From positions 372,001-436,000 of the forward strand of contig NZ_JAPEMI010000001.1 in assembly GCF_026342835.1 (NCBI RefSeq): DNA of 64,000 nt, read 5' to 3'. Under the pieces are notes generated by a model. It did no database searches. It saw only the letters and a program-made list of their open reading frames with translations, and had not been told where the DNA came from. The position numbers and the translations under genes are program-made. Source of the stretch: Streptomyces sp. NBC_00154. Its GTDB lineage: Bacteria > Actinomycetota > Actinomycetes > Streptomycetales > Streptomycetaceae. Below, piece by piece: positions 44,181 through 51,721 of the stretch. Numbering within the stretch: position 1 is the stretch's first letter; the number at the start of each line of letters is the position of its first letter.

Positions 44181-44488
44181 TGGACACGTCCCTGACCGAC
44201 CTCCTTACGGGCGGCTGACCCGCGCGGGAGATCGGCGACCGCCGGTGCCTCGACGGCGAACCGGACGTTCGTGCGCGCCGACGGCCCGCGACGGGTCCGT
44301 GTCGTAGCGAGGACGACCGGAGGCTTCGAGGTGCCCCGCCGCTCCCACCGCGCCGTGGGTCTTTGCGGCACGGCGGTCCACCGCCGTGCCGGTCGCGAGA
44401 GACCTCGACCCGGCGGGTTCGGCGGGGCACCACCCGCTCCCGTCCCGACCCGCTCATCCAGAGAACCCGACCATCGCTGATCAGCCGG
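44181..44488. other. 308-bp gap between the NmrA-like gene and the CoA-transferase
   Basis: No gene is supported apart from the hairpin at 44366-44391. The missing 5' end of the CoA-transferase A gene is not present here in any frame. Confidence 0.5.
44366..44391. terminator. Terminator upstream of the truncated CoA-transferase gene
   Basis: A perfect 11-bp stem CGGCACGGCGG (44366-44376) / CCGCCGTGCCG (44381-44391) with loop TCCA, between the NmrA-like gene and the CoA-transferase pair. Confidence 0.7.
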
Positions 44489-45055
44489 GTGACGGGCTCG
44501 TACGTCGGCGCGAACAAGGAGTTCGCGCGCCAGTATCTGGCCGGTGAGCTGGAGGTCGAACTGATCCCGCAGGGCACGCTCGCGGAGCGGTTGCGGGCGG
44601 GCGGTGCCGGAATCCCGGCGTTCTACACCCCGGCGGGGGTGGGCACCCAGGTCGCGGACGGGGGGCTGCCCTGGCGTTGCGACGGCTCAGGCGGTGTCGC
44701 GTTGGCGTCGCCGCCGAAGGAAGTGCGCGAGTTCGACGGCACCGAGTACGTACTGGAGCGAGGCATCCGTACCGACTTCGCCCTGGTCCGGGCGGCCAAG
44801 GGAGACCGGCACGGGAACCTGGTGTCCAACAAGTCCACCCGGAACTTCAACCCCCTGGCGGCGATGGCCGGTCGGGTGACCATCGCCGAGGTGGAGGAGT
44901 TGGTCGAGCCCGGCGCGATCGATCCGGACGCGGTGCACCTGCCGGGGATCTTCGTGCAACGGGTGGTGCCGCTCACCCCTGAACAGGCGGCGGACAAGAA
45001 GATCGAGCAGCGCACGGTGTCCGTGCCCGGGACACGCGAGAGGGGGAGCGGCTGA
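44489..45055 (+). pseudogene. 3-oxoadipate CoA-transferase subunit A, N-terminally truncated
   Basis: The frame gives TGSYVGANKEFARQYLAGEL, then RLRAGGAGIPAFYTPAGVGT and LPGIFVQRVV, all typical of PcaI. Family members are about 250 residues and begin with a glycine-rich GGFG/GLCG region; homology here starts only at about family residue 70. The first usable start is GTG 44489, giving 188 residues, and sequence before it is unrelated. Translation of subunit B could still be coupled (TGATG at the junction). The subunit alone is probably not functional unless a chromosomal copy substitutes. Confidence 0.75.
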
Positions 45056-45699
45056 TGGCCTGGAGCCGTGAGCAGGTGGCGGCCCGTGCCGCTCGGGAGT
45101 TGGGGAACGGCCAGTACGTGAACCTGGGCATCGGGCTCCCCACGTTGATCCCCAACCATCTCCCGGAGGGTGTGGAAGTCATCCTGGAGTCGGAGAACGG
45201 GATTCTGGGCACCGGCCGCTACCCCACCGAGGATCAGGTCGACCCGGATCTGATCAACGCGGGCAAGGAGACCGTGATGGTACTGCCCGGTGCTTCCTTC
45301 TTCGACTCGGCACTCTCGTTCGGGATGATCCGAGGCGGCCACATCGACGTGGCGGTGCTGGGCGCCATGCAGGTCTCCACGCGGGGCGACCTGGCGAACT
45401 GGGCGATCCCCGGGAAGATGATCACCGGGATCGGCGGTGCCATGGACCTCGTCCACGGGGCCCGTACAGTCATCGTCGTGATGGCACACACCGCCAAGGA
45501 CGGCTCACCGAAGATCCTCACCGAGTGCGCACTGCCTCTGACAGGGAAGCGCTGTGTGAACCGGATCATCACCGACCTGGGTGTCCTCGACGTCACCGAC
45601 GAGGGTCTGGCGCTGATCGAGTGCGCGCCGGGTGTCGGAGTCGACGAGGTCATCGCCAAGACCGCCGCCGAACTGTCCGTCGCCGAGGGCCTGAAGTGA
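45055..45699 (+). CDS. 3-oxoadipate CoA-transferase subunit B
   Basis: A 214-residue beta subunit that, with subunit A, transfers CoA from succinyl-CoA to 3-oxoadipate. The catalytic Glu is E47 in [23 protein letters not shown] and [14 protein letters not shown] complete the signature. ATG 45055 overlaps the subunit A stop, and AGGGGGAG lies just upstream. It looks intact, in contrast to subunit A. Confidence 0.86.
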   Translation: MAWSREQVAARAARELGNGQYVNLGIGLPTLIPNHLPEGVEVILESENGILGTGRYPTEDQVDPDLINAGKETVMVLPGASFFDSALSFGMIRGGHIDVAVLGAMQVSTRGDLANWAIPGKMITGIGGAMDLVHGARTVIVVMAHTAKDGSPKILTECALPLTGKRCVNRIITDLGVLDVTDEGLALIECAPGVGVDEVIAKTAAELSVAEGLK

Positions 45700-46116
45700 C
45701 GACCGTACGCGTCGTCGACACCGTGTGGGCGAGCGGGGCGTCAACACGGCGCGCCGGCCGCGGTACGGCCTGACGCCCGGCCGCACGGCGGGCGTGAAGC
45801 TCCGCACGCGAAGCACCGAAGCAGCGCGACGGTTGCCGCGGTCGCGTGGGTGTGCGTGCGCTCGTGACGCGGGACGGACGGGAGACGATCGTCGGACCGC
45901 CCGCACCGTGTGCGGTGCCGGTCCCGTCGTTCGCACCGACGGCGCGATCGCCGGTTCACCTCCACGGGGGAAGGTGAACCGGCGGTCGGCTCGCGTGTGT
46001 CCCTCCGCCGGGGCGAAGGGCCGCCATCGGCTCCCCAACTTACGTCGGTGACAGCCACGTTGCGCGCGAGCCCGGCCGTCCGGGAGAGGTTCGCACGGTG
46101 CCGGTGAGACGGACGA
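45700..46116. other. Gene-free gap before the right dioxygenase copy
   Basis: The region contains no supported gene. A terminator lies at 45949-45984. No thiolase gene follows the CoA-transferase, as it often would. Confidence 0.5.
45949..45984 (+). terminator. Terminator after the CoA-transferase genes
   Basis: A perfect 13-bp stem CGCCGGTTCACCT (45949-45961) / AGGTGAACCGGCG (45972-45984) with a 10-base loop. Confidence 0.7.
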
Positions 46117-46120
46117 CGTG

Positions 46121-46141
46121 ATACCCGTGTGGCACGGGCAT
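46121..46141. promoter_or_regulatory. Palindromic operator candidate upstream of right dioxygenase copy
   Basis: ATACCCGTGTGGCACGGG and the following CAT form a near-perfect palindrome. It lies 33 bases before GGTATTGG. A similar GATACCCG palindrome with GCGGGT arm lies 34 bases before the same element of the dienelactone hydrolase gene. Confidence 0.5.
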
Positions 46142-46153
46142 TGTTCCGATCCG

Positions 46154-46187
46154 GTATTGGTCCGCGTCCCGACCCGCCGGTTAGCGT
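46154..46187 (+). promoter_or_regulatory. Island promoter signature upstream of dioxygenase
   Basis: GGTATTGG (46153-46160 region) contains TTGGTC (46157-46162), then 19 bases and TAGCGT (46182-46187), 71 bases before the ATG. It is the third example of the GGTATTGG/19-bp/TA-rich arrangement in the island. Confidence 0.55.
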
Positions 46188-46258
46188 TGCCGTGAAATCC
46201 AGTTGCCCGCAACAAGAACGCTGGATTGCCCTTCCCACGACCTCCCCAGGAGGAATAG

Positions 46259-47032
46259 ATGGCCAATCAGCGTGTCGTCGACCTGTTCGACGAGTTCATC
46301 GAGCTGACGAGGAATTTCATCGTCCGTCACGGCCTTAGGTACGAGGACTACGCCGCGATAACGCAGTACTTGATCCGGGTGGGCGAGGCCGGTGAGTGGC
46401 CCCTGTGGACCGACACCTTCCTCGAAGCGACCGTCGACACCAACAGCTACGGCGAAGGCCCGTGGACCCCCAGCGCCATCGAGGGGCCCTACTACAAGCC
46501 CGGCGCGCCCGTACTCACCGAGCGCCCCTACACGCTGCCCATGCGACCCGACGAGGCCGGCGACAAGCTGCTGTTCAAGGCCACCGTCCGCAGCCCCGCC
46601 GGCGAGCCCCTCGCCACCGCGACGGTCGACGTGTGGCACGCCACCGACGAGGGCCTGTACAGCTTCATCGACGCCGGCGTGCCCGAGGACTACATCCTGC
46701 GCGCCCGCGTCCCCGTCGACCAGGACGGCGCCGTCGAGTTCCGCAGCATCCGCCCCGCCCCCTACGAGATCCCCAAGAACGGGCCGACGGGCGACCTCCT
46801 CAACTCGGTCCTGGGCCGCCACACCTGGCGTCCCGCGCACCTGCACTTCCTGGTCACCGCCGAGGGCTACAAGCCCCTCGTCACCCAGCTCTACTTCGAG
46901 GGCGACCCCTACATCGACAGCGACTGCGCCGAGGGCGTCAAGCCCGGCCTGATCATCCCCCTCACCAAGACCGACATCGACGGCGACAGTTGGACGCTCG
47001 GCGAGTTCGGGTTCGTACTCCAGCCGGAATAA
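46259..47032 (+). CDS. Chlorocatechol/catechol 1,2-dioxygenase (right copy)
   Basis: The 257-residue protein is identical to that of the left copy at 38211, with Fe ligands Y134, Y169, H194 and H196. In this orientation it is followed by a strong terminator and by the reductase and cycloisomerase genes. It probably represents the ancestral position in the gene cluster. Expression of both copies would double the dosage of the ring-cleaving step; their shared upstream regions make co-regulation likely. See the left copy for family assignment. Confidence 0.88.
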   Translation: MANQRVVDLFDEFIELTRNFIVRHGLRYEDYAAITQYLIRVGEAGEWPLWTDTFLEATVDTNSYGEGPWTPSAIEGPYYKPGAPVLTERPYTLPMRPDEAGDKLLFKATVRSPAGEPLATATVDVWHATDEGLYSFIDAGVPEDYILRARVPVDQDGAVEFRSIRPAPYEIPKNGPTGDLLNSVLGRHTWRPAHLHFLVTAEGYKPLVTQLYFEGDPYIDSDCAEGVKPGLIIPLTKTDIDGDSWTLGEFGFVLQPE

Positions 47033-47042
47033 CCACGAACGA

Positions 47043-47073
47043 GGCTCCGGTGCCCCGGCCGGGCACCGGAGCC
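47043..47073 (+). terminator. Terminator after the right dioxygenase copy
   Basis: A perfect 13-bp stem GGCTCCGGTGCCC (47043-47055) / GGGCACCGGAGCC (47061-47073), 5-base loop. It begins at the last base of the inverted repeat, so the left copy has none. Confidence 0.72.
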
Positions 47074-47268
47074 GGCGCCCGGTGAGCACGACGTCGTCCG
47101 ATCCGAGCACGCCGGACACAGCGCACTCGCCGGTCCGGCCGAGAAGAGACACGAGTCGGCGGAAGCCGCCGCGGACTCGTGACACCCCACCCTGCACTTC
47201 TGCCGAGAACACCTCGACGGCGTGCCGTGCGCGCAGATGATGCGAGAGGCGACACAGACGGGAGAGGC

Positions 47269-48228
47269 ATGAGCGAGAAAGACACACAACGACACGTGAG
47301 GATCGAGGTGCGAACGCGGGTCGCCGACGATGTCGTCGAACTCCGACTGGTCGATTCCGACGGCGCGCCGCTGCCGGCATGGGACCCGGGTGCGCACATC
47401 GTCCTTGACCTGCCGACCGGCCTGACCCGCCAGTACTCGTTGTGCGGCGCCGACCGGTCCGACGGCACCTGGACCATCGCCATCCACAGGTCACCGACTT
47501 CGCGCGGTGGCAGCGCCTACGTCCACGACGAGTTGCCCGTCGGGTCCGTCGTAACGGTGCACGGTCCCAACAACAACTTTCCGCTGGAACCCGCGGAAAG
47601 GTACCTGTTCCTCGCCGGCGGTATCGGCATCACACCGATCCTCGGCATGCTGCGACAGCTGCGTGCCGCCGGTGTCACGGAATTCGAGGTCGTCTATTGC
47701 GGTCGCCGTCGCTCGCTGATGGCCTATCACGACGAGATCGTCTCCTGGGCCGACAACAGGGTCACGATCCATGCCGATGACGAGCACGAAGGCCTGCTCG
47801 ACCTGCAGCCGATCCTCGACCGCCACCGGGGTTCGACCGTGTACTGCTGTGGGCCGGAGGGGATGACCGGAGCCGTCGAGAACCTGACGCCGGATCCGTC
47901 GTCGGTGAGGGTCGAGCGCTTCCAGTCGTCGCAGCGGGCGGACACCTCCGAAAACTCCGCGTTCGACGTGGTCGTGTCCGGTTCCGGGCACCGGGTACGG
48001 GTCGGTGCGGACCAATCGATTCTCGAAGCCCTCGAAGGCGAGGGTTACGACCTGGACTTCGACTGCCGGGACGGCATCTGTGGCACGTGTGAGACTCGGG
48101 TGGTCAAGGGTCTGCCCCACCATCGCGACGAGGTGCTGAGCGAATCGGAGCGCGCCGAGAACTCGGTGATGATGATTTGTGTGTCCAGAGCGATGAGCGA
48201 GGAGCTCGTCCTGGAACTGCCCGAGTGA
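47269..48228 (+). CDS. PDR/VanB-type oxidoreductase with 2Fe-2S domain
   Basis: A 319-residue electron-transfer protein. The flavin-binding motif is LTRQYSLCG near residue 63, the NAD-binding motif LAGGIGITPILGML, and a C-terminal plant-type 2Fe-2S ferredoxin has CRDGICGTCETRV and a last Cys in MICVSRA. Such reductases pass electrons from NAD(P)H to Rieske oxygenases or demethylases. The island has no Rieske oxygenase, so the partner may be elsewhere or may be the b5-fused monooxygenase. GGAGAGG precedes ATG 47269. It is followed closely by the cycloisomerase gene. Confidence 0.86.
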   Translation: MSEKDTQRHVRIEVRTRVADDVVELRLVDSDGAPLPAWDPGAHIVLDLPTGLTRQYSLCGADRSDGTWTIAIHRSPTSRGGSAYVHDELPVGSVVTVHGPNNNFPLEPAERYLFLAGGIGITPILGMLRQLRAAGVTEFEVVYCGRRRSLMAYHDEIVSWADNRVTIHADDEHEGLLDLQPILDRHRGSTVYCCGPEGMTGAVENLTPDPSSVRVERFQSSQRADTSENSAFDVVVSGSGHRVRVGADQSILEALEGEGYDLDFDCRDGICGTCETRVVKGLPHHRDEVLSESERAENSVMMICVSRAMSEELVLELPE

Positions 48229-48282
48229 CGTGAAGACTCCCTTCCCGGCCCGTAAGAGACATCGCTCAAGAATGGAAGAGTC

Positions 48283-49422
48283 GTGAGCACGCTACGGATT
48301 ACCAAGCTGCGTACCACGATCGTGGACCTGCCGACCTCCCGGCCACACCGGTTCGTCAACCATGAGATCTATCACCAGAGTTACCTGCTCGTAGAGGTCC
48401 ACACCGACGCCGGGGTCATCGGCATCGGTGAAGGTGTGTCGCCGGGCGGTCCGTGGTGGAGCGGCGAAAGCATCGAGGGGCAGCAGCAACTCATCGAGGT
48501 CTACCTGGCCCCGGTACTGGTGGGCATGGACTGCCTCGCGCTTCCCCTGATCCGTTCCGTGATGGACAGGGTGAGCCACGGCAACGAGTTCGCCAAGGCA
48601 GCCGTCGAGATGGCGCTGCTCGACGCTACCGGCCGCGTCCTCGGTGTGCCTGTTCACCGCCTCCTCGGCGGGGCCGCGCGCACGCGGATCCCCGTACGGT
48701 GGGCGTTGAGCGGGAGCGGCGAGCAGGAGGTCGCCGACGAGGCCATCGAGCGGCTCGGGCAGGGACACCCGGCCCTGAAGTTGAAGCTCGGTGCGCTGCC
48801 GCCCGACGAGGACCTCAAGCGGGCAGCCCGCCTCATCGCCAAAATCGGCACCGAGCACGACTATCTGGTCGATCCGAACGGCAGTTGGGACTACCGGACC
48901 GCCGTGTCCTGTGTGCAACAGCTGGAAGCGATGGGCGTGAGCGTCGTGGAGCAGCCGATCGATCGGCGCGACGTCGCCGGGATGGCTTCGCTGGTCGAGC
49001 GGACGGGGAGCCTGCGCATCATGGCGGACGAGAGCGTCTGCCGCGCCGTCGACGCGATGTCCGCCGTCACCGCGAGGTCGTGTGATTCGGTCTCCGTCAA
49101 GATCGGCAAGGCCGGCGGGCTCCGCGCGGCCGTGGAGGTGGCGACCATCGCCTCCCACGGCGGTCTTCGCTGCTACGGTGGCACCGCCATCGAGACGTCG
49201 ATCGGCACCGCGGCCGCCGCGCATGTTTTCGCCTCGGTTCCGGAGCTCGACATGGGCTGTGAGCTCATCGGGCCGCTGTTGCTGCGGGACGACCTCACCG
49301 TGGCCCCCGTCCGGTACGAGAACGGCCACCTCGTCGTGCCCGAAGGCCCAGGGCTCGGCGTCGACCTCGACCGCGACAAGGTCGACAAGTACCGGCGACA
49401 CCGGACCGCCTCCGACGGATAG
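48283..49422 (+). CDS. Muconate/chloromuconate cycloisomerase
   Basis: A 379-residue enolase-superfamily enzyme that cyclises cis,cis-muconate or chloromuconate to a muconolactone or dienelactone. Catalytic residues line up with the classical enzyme: K166/K168 (ALKLKLG), metal ligands D197 (LVDPNGSWD), E223 (VVEQPID) and D249 (IMADESV), and K273 (SVKIGKAGG). It starts at GTG 48283, 54 bases after the reductase stop, so the two are probably co-transcribed. It is a different subfamily from the dehydratase at 20235. Confidence 0.87.
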   Translation: MSTLRITKLRTTIVDLPTSRPHRFVNHEIYHQSYLLVEVHTDAGVIGIGEGVSPGGPWWSGESIEGQQQLIEVYLAPVLVGMDCLALPLIRSVMDRVSHGNEFAKAAVEMALLDATGRVLGVPVHRLLGGAARTRIPVRWALSGSGEQEVADEAIERLGQGHPALKLKLGALPPDEDLKRAARLIAKIGTEHDYLVDPNGSWDYRTAVSCVQQLEAMGVSVVEQPIDRRDVAGMASLVERTGSLRIMADESVCRAVDAMSAVTARSCDSVSVKIGKAGGLRAAVEVATIASHGGLRCYGGTAIETSIGTAAAAHVFASVPELDMGCELIGPLLLRDDLTVAPVRYENGHLVVPEGPGLGVDLDRDKVDKYRRHRTASDG

Positions 49423-49540
49423 CTTCTTCCGCCCGAAGAGCGGGTCGGAGAGTACCGGGTACGGTCCCCCGAACCGGACTCGCCGACCGCTCCCGATCGC
49501 GACAAGATCGACAACTACCGGCGACACCGGACCGCCTCCG
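49369..49540 (+). repeat. Imperfect 46-bp direct repeat at the end of the cycloisomerase gene
   Basis: Bases 49369-49414, at the end of the cycloisomerase gene, recur at 49495-49540 with about four mismatches; the period is 126 bp. The second copy is outside the gene. This looks like a partial tandem duplication of the gene's 3' end. Confidence 0.65.
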
Positions 49541-49747
49541 CGCACAGCGTCGTCCGCCCGACCGCGACGAGCCCGCCCGGGGCGACCCCCGGGTCCCTTC
49601 CGCGCACAGGACGGGCCCGGGCTCGGGCCCCACCGGACCCCACGGGCACCGCACCGACGAGTTCCGTCGCCCACTCCGGGCCCCGCCTGCCGACCCGGCC
49701 CACGGCCGAGCGTTTCCGATACACCGTCAGCTGCAAGGGAGACCTTC
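49423..49747. other. Gap between cycloisomerase and NMT1-like gene
   Basis: 325 bp containing the second copy of the 46-bp repeat and otherwise GC-rich sequence with no supported gene. Confidence 0.5.
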
Positions 49748-50629
49748 ATGCACACGATCGATCTCGTCTACGTCGGGCGGGGCCCGCACGAGGAACTGGT
49801 CGCCTACATCGCCGACCAGCAGGGCTTCTACGCCGACGAGGGCGTCCACGTCTCGCTGCGGGACGGCTGCACCTGGGACGCGCAGCAGCTTCGCCGCTGC
49901 GCGGTCATCGGGCTCGGCCGGACCGTTCTGTCGCGACTGAATGACGGCATCCCCTGGGTCGCGCTCCACGTCAACACCGCCAGCCCGCTGTTCTGGTTCC
50001 TCGCCCGCCCCGGCCTGACCTCCCTGGCCGACCTGGCCGGCCAACGGCTGGCGGTCACCCCTCCCCACACCGGCCCCGGTGTGTTCACCCGCATCGTGCT
50101 GCGCCAGGCCGGGCTCGACGTGGACCGCGACGTTCGGACCGTCGTCCGCTGGCCCGGCGACTACGCCATGGATCTGCGCCGTCTGCGGGCCGGTGAGATC
50201 GACGCCGCGATGGTCGGCGACACCATGGCACCGGAGGCGCTGGCCGCCGAGTACGGCTGGAACGTCCTGGCCTACATGGGAGACCACTTCCGGATTCCCA
50301 CCGTGGGCGTGGCCGTCGACCCCACCTACATCGCCCCGGACAGCCCGGCGGTCCAGGCCGTCGTACGAGCCCACCGGCGCGCCCTGCAGGTGATCCAGAA
50401 GGACCCCGACACCACGCTCCGGTATCTGGGGAACTTCCTCGGGCGTCACACGGGGGATGAAATCCGGGCACATTTCGAGAAGTTCATCGCGCCGTATTTC
50501 AGCCCCGACGGCCACACCGACCTCGCCGCCGCCCAGGCCGGGCTCACCGCTGTCGCGGCCGAACTGGGCGTCTCCGCCACCTTCACCGCCGCCGAGTTCT
50601 ACACCACCGCGACCGCCGGCTCGCACTGA
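49748..50629 (+). CDS. NMT1/THI5-like substrate-binding-fold protein without signal peptide
   Basis: A 293-residue protein of the periplasmic-binding type II fold: ELVAYIADQQGFYADEGVHV, GLTSLADLAGQRLAVTPPHT and a TVGVAVDPTYIAPDSPAVQA segment. These are typical of ABC-transporter substrate-binding proteins for nitrate, sulfonate, pyrimidine precursors or aromatics. It has no signal peptide or lipobox, so as annotated it would stay in the cytoplasm; it may be a ligand-sensing or enzymatic member. No permease or ATPase gene accompanies it. AAGGGAGA precedes the ATG. Confidence 0.75.
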   Translation: MHTIDLVYVGRGPHEELVAYIADQQGFYADEGVHVSLRDGCTWDAQQLRRCAVIGLGRTVLSRLNDGIPWVALHVNTASPLFWFLARPGLTSLADLAGQRLAVTPPHTGPGVFTRIVLRQAGLDVDRDVRTVVRWPGDYAMDLRRLRAGEIDAAMVGDTMAPEALAAEYGWNVLAYMGDHFRIPTVGVAVDPTYIAPDSPAVQAVVRAHRRALQVIQKDPDTTLRYLGNFLGRHTGDEIRAHFEKFIAPYFSPDGHTDLAAAQAGLTAVAAELGVSATFTAAEFYTTATAGSH

Positions 50630-50981
50630 TCCTCTCCGTATGAGGCGGCGGCGGACGTTCTGTCCTGTACGGCCGGCCCGGTCTTCTGCGCCGGGCCGGC
50701 CCGCCGCGATGAGCGACTGCGGGGCCGGCGCCCGAATCGCTCGACCACGTGCGTACGCCCGCGCCCCTGGCGTGTGCAGGCGCCGGTGCGCTGATATCGA
50801 TCGGACACGGTCGGACCGAAGGGTGCCGGTCGGGCCGCCCTCAGGTGTGGACACGGCGGTGGTCGTCTCCGCCGACCGCGCACCGGATCAGCCGTCGTCG
50901 GCAGGCTCGATCCGATCCCCCATCGCATCAGTGGTCACCCAGCGGACAGACGGATCCGATCGACCGACCCGTCAAAGAAAT

Positions 50982-51236
50982 CAGCCCCTGGGCCCGCCAC
51001 TCGACTCCGAGGCCCCGGCCCGGCCACCCGCCCTGCTCGACCGCTCCGCCCGCGACCACCGGGTCCAGCTCATCGGACCGGTCAAGGCCAGTGGCGCGTG
51101 GCAGCAGAAAGAGCAGGCCGGGTTCACCCGGGACGACTTCACCATCGACTTCGACCGGCGTCAGGTCACCTCTGCGCCGCGCTGGTCGGTGGAGAAGGGG
51201 CGCCAACCTATCGCGACCGGTGGCGCGAGCAGTTGA
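50982..51236 (+). pseudogene. IS1182-type transposase fragment
   Basis: The translation DRSARDHRVQLIGPVKASGA then WQQKEQAGFTRDDFTIDFD resembles the middle of IS1182-family transposases, where a VDLVGP...F-x-IDWE-x-x-x-V pattern precedes the C-terminal domain. Flanking sequence is unrelated. It is an inert fragment at the right margin of the island; the family assignment is from memory of the pattern. Confidence 0.5.
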
Positions 51237-51278
51237 ACAGGAACGTCGCAAGGAAACTGAGCCGGCTGGGAGGCTGAC

Positions 51279-51494
51279 ATGAGCATCCAGGACATCATCG
51301 AGGGCAAGAAGCAGTGGCGGGCACATGTGGCCCCTGCAAAGGAGTTCACCTACGACCCGGCCGGCGCCCTGGGTCAGCTGGCGTCCTCCATCCGCCACGA
51401 CGCCACGGGCGACTACATCACCCGCGTCACCGGTTTCGACCGACGAAGCGACCATCCGGAGTCGGTCCGCCGCGCAACCTGGCGCAACTCGTGA
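51279..51494 (+). pseudogene. Chimeric DUF1048 start
   Basis: The first 16 residues, MSIQDIIEGKKQWRAH, are the conserved start of DUF1048 proteins, with GGGAGG upstream. The remaining about 55 residues (VAPAKEFTYDPAGALGQLAS...) are not of that family and end at a TGA. It was probably made by recombination that fused the 5' end of a DUF1048 gene to other sequence. Confidence 0.55.
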
Positions 51495-51554
51495 GGTGCG
51501 CTCTGACCACTAAGACCCAGGTCAGAGCCGTGATCACTACATCCCAGCGGATAT

Positions 51555-51583
51555 AGATCAACTACAAGGGGCGCTGAGCGGCG
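51555..51583 (+). repeat. Right 29-bp direct repeat of the genomic island (attR-like)
   Basis: Identical to 33204-33232: it reproduces the last 23 bases and six following bases of the DUF6204 gene without the rest of the gene. It marks the right end of the insertion. Chromosomal sequence resumes to its right. Confidence 0.8.
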
Positions 51584-51721
51584 GACTCGGCGCGACACCG
51601 CGGGGCCGGGGCGGGTGGGCTACTGCCCATTGAACTGCTCGACGCGCAGGTCGCTGTGACCCCGTCACGGTCTGGTCACGGATTCGAATATGCCCAAAAA
51701 AGTTACCCTGGGAAAACAAAC

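Larger units (their letters stand above)
46117..47043 (+). repeat. Right arm of 927-bp inverted repeat
   Basis: Reverse complement of 38200-39126. Identity begins inside CGTGATACCC upstream of the dioxygenase and ends 11 bases after its stop at the first base of the terminator. The terminator is complete only here, which suggests that this arm is the original and the left arm the copy. Confidence 0.88.
33233..51554. mobile_element. 18.3-kb aromatic-catabolism genomic island
   Basis: The segment lies between the two 29-bp direct repeats. Its genes form a ring-cleavage pathway unrelated to the surrounding chromosome, and its margins carry IS5-like, IS1182-like and chimeric fragments. No integrase, relaxase or replication gene was seen, so it is either a decayed integrative element or one mobilised in trans. 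It contains a 927-bp inverted duplication. Confidence 0.75.

Noticed and set aside
33233..51554. Prophage or conjugative element
   Set aside because: No capsid, terminase, integrase, relaxase or FtsK/TraB-like gene was found; only IS fragments and catabolic genes.
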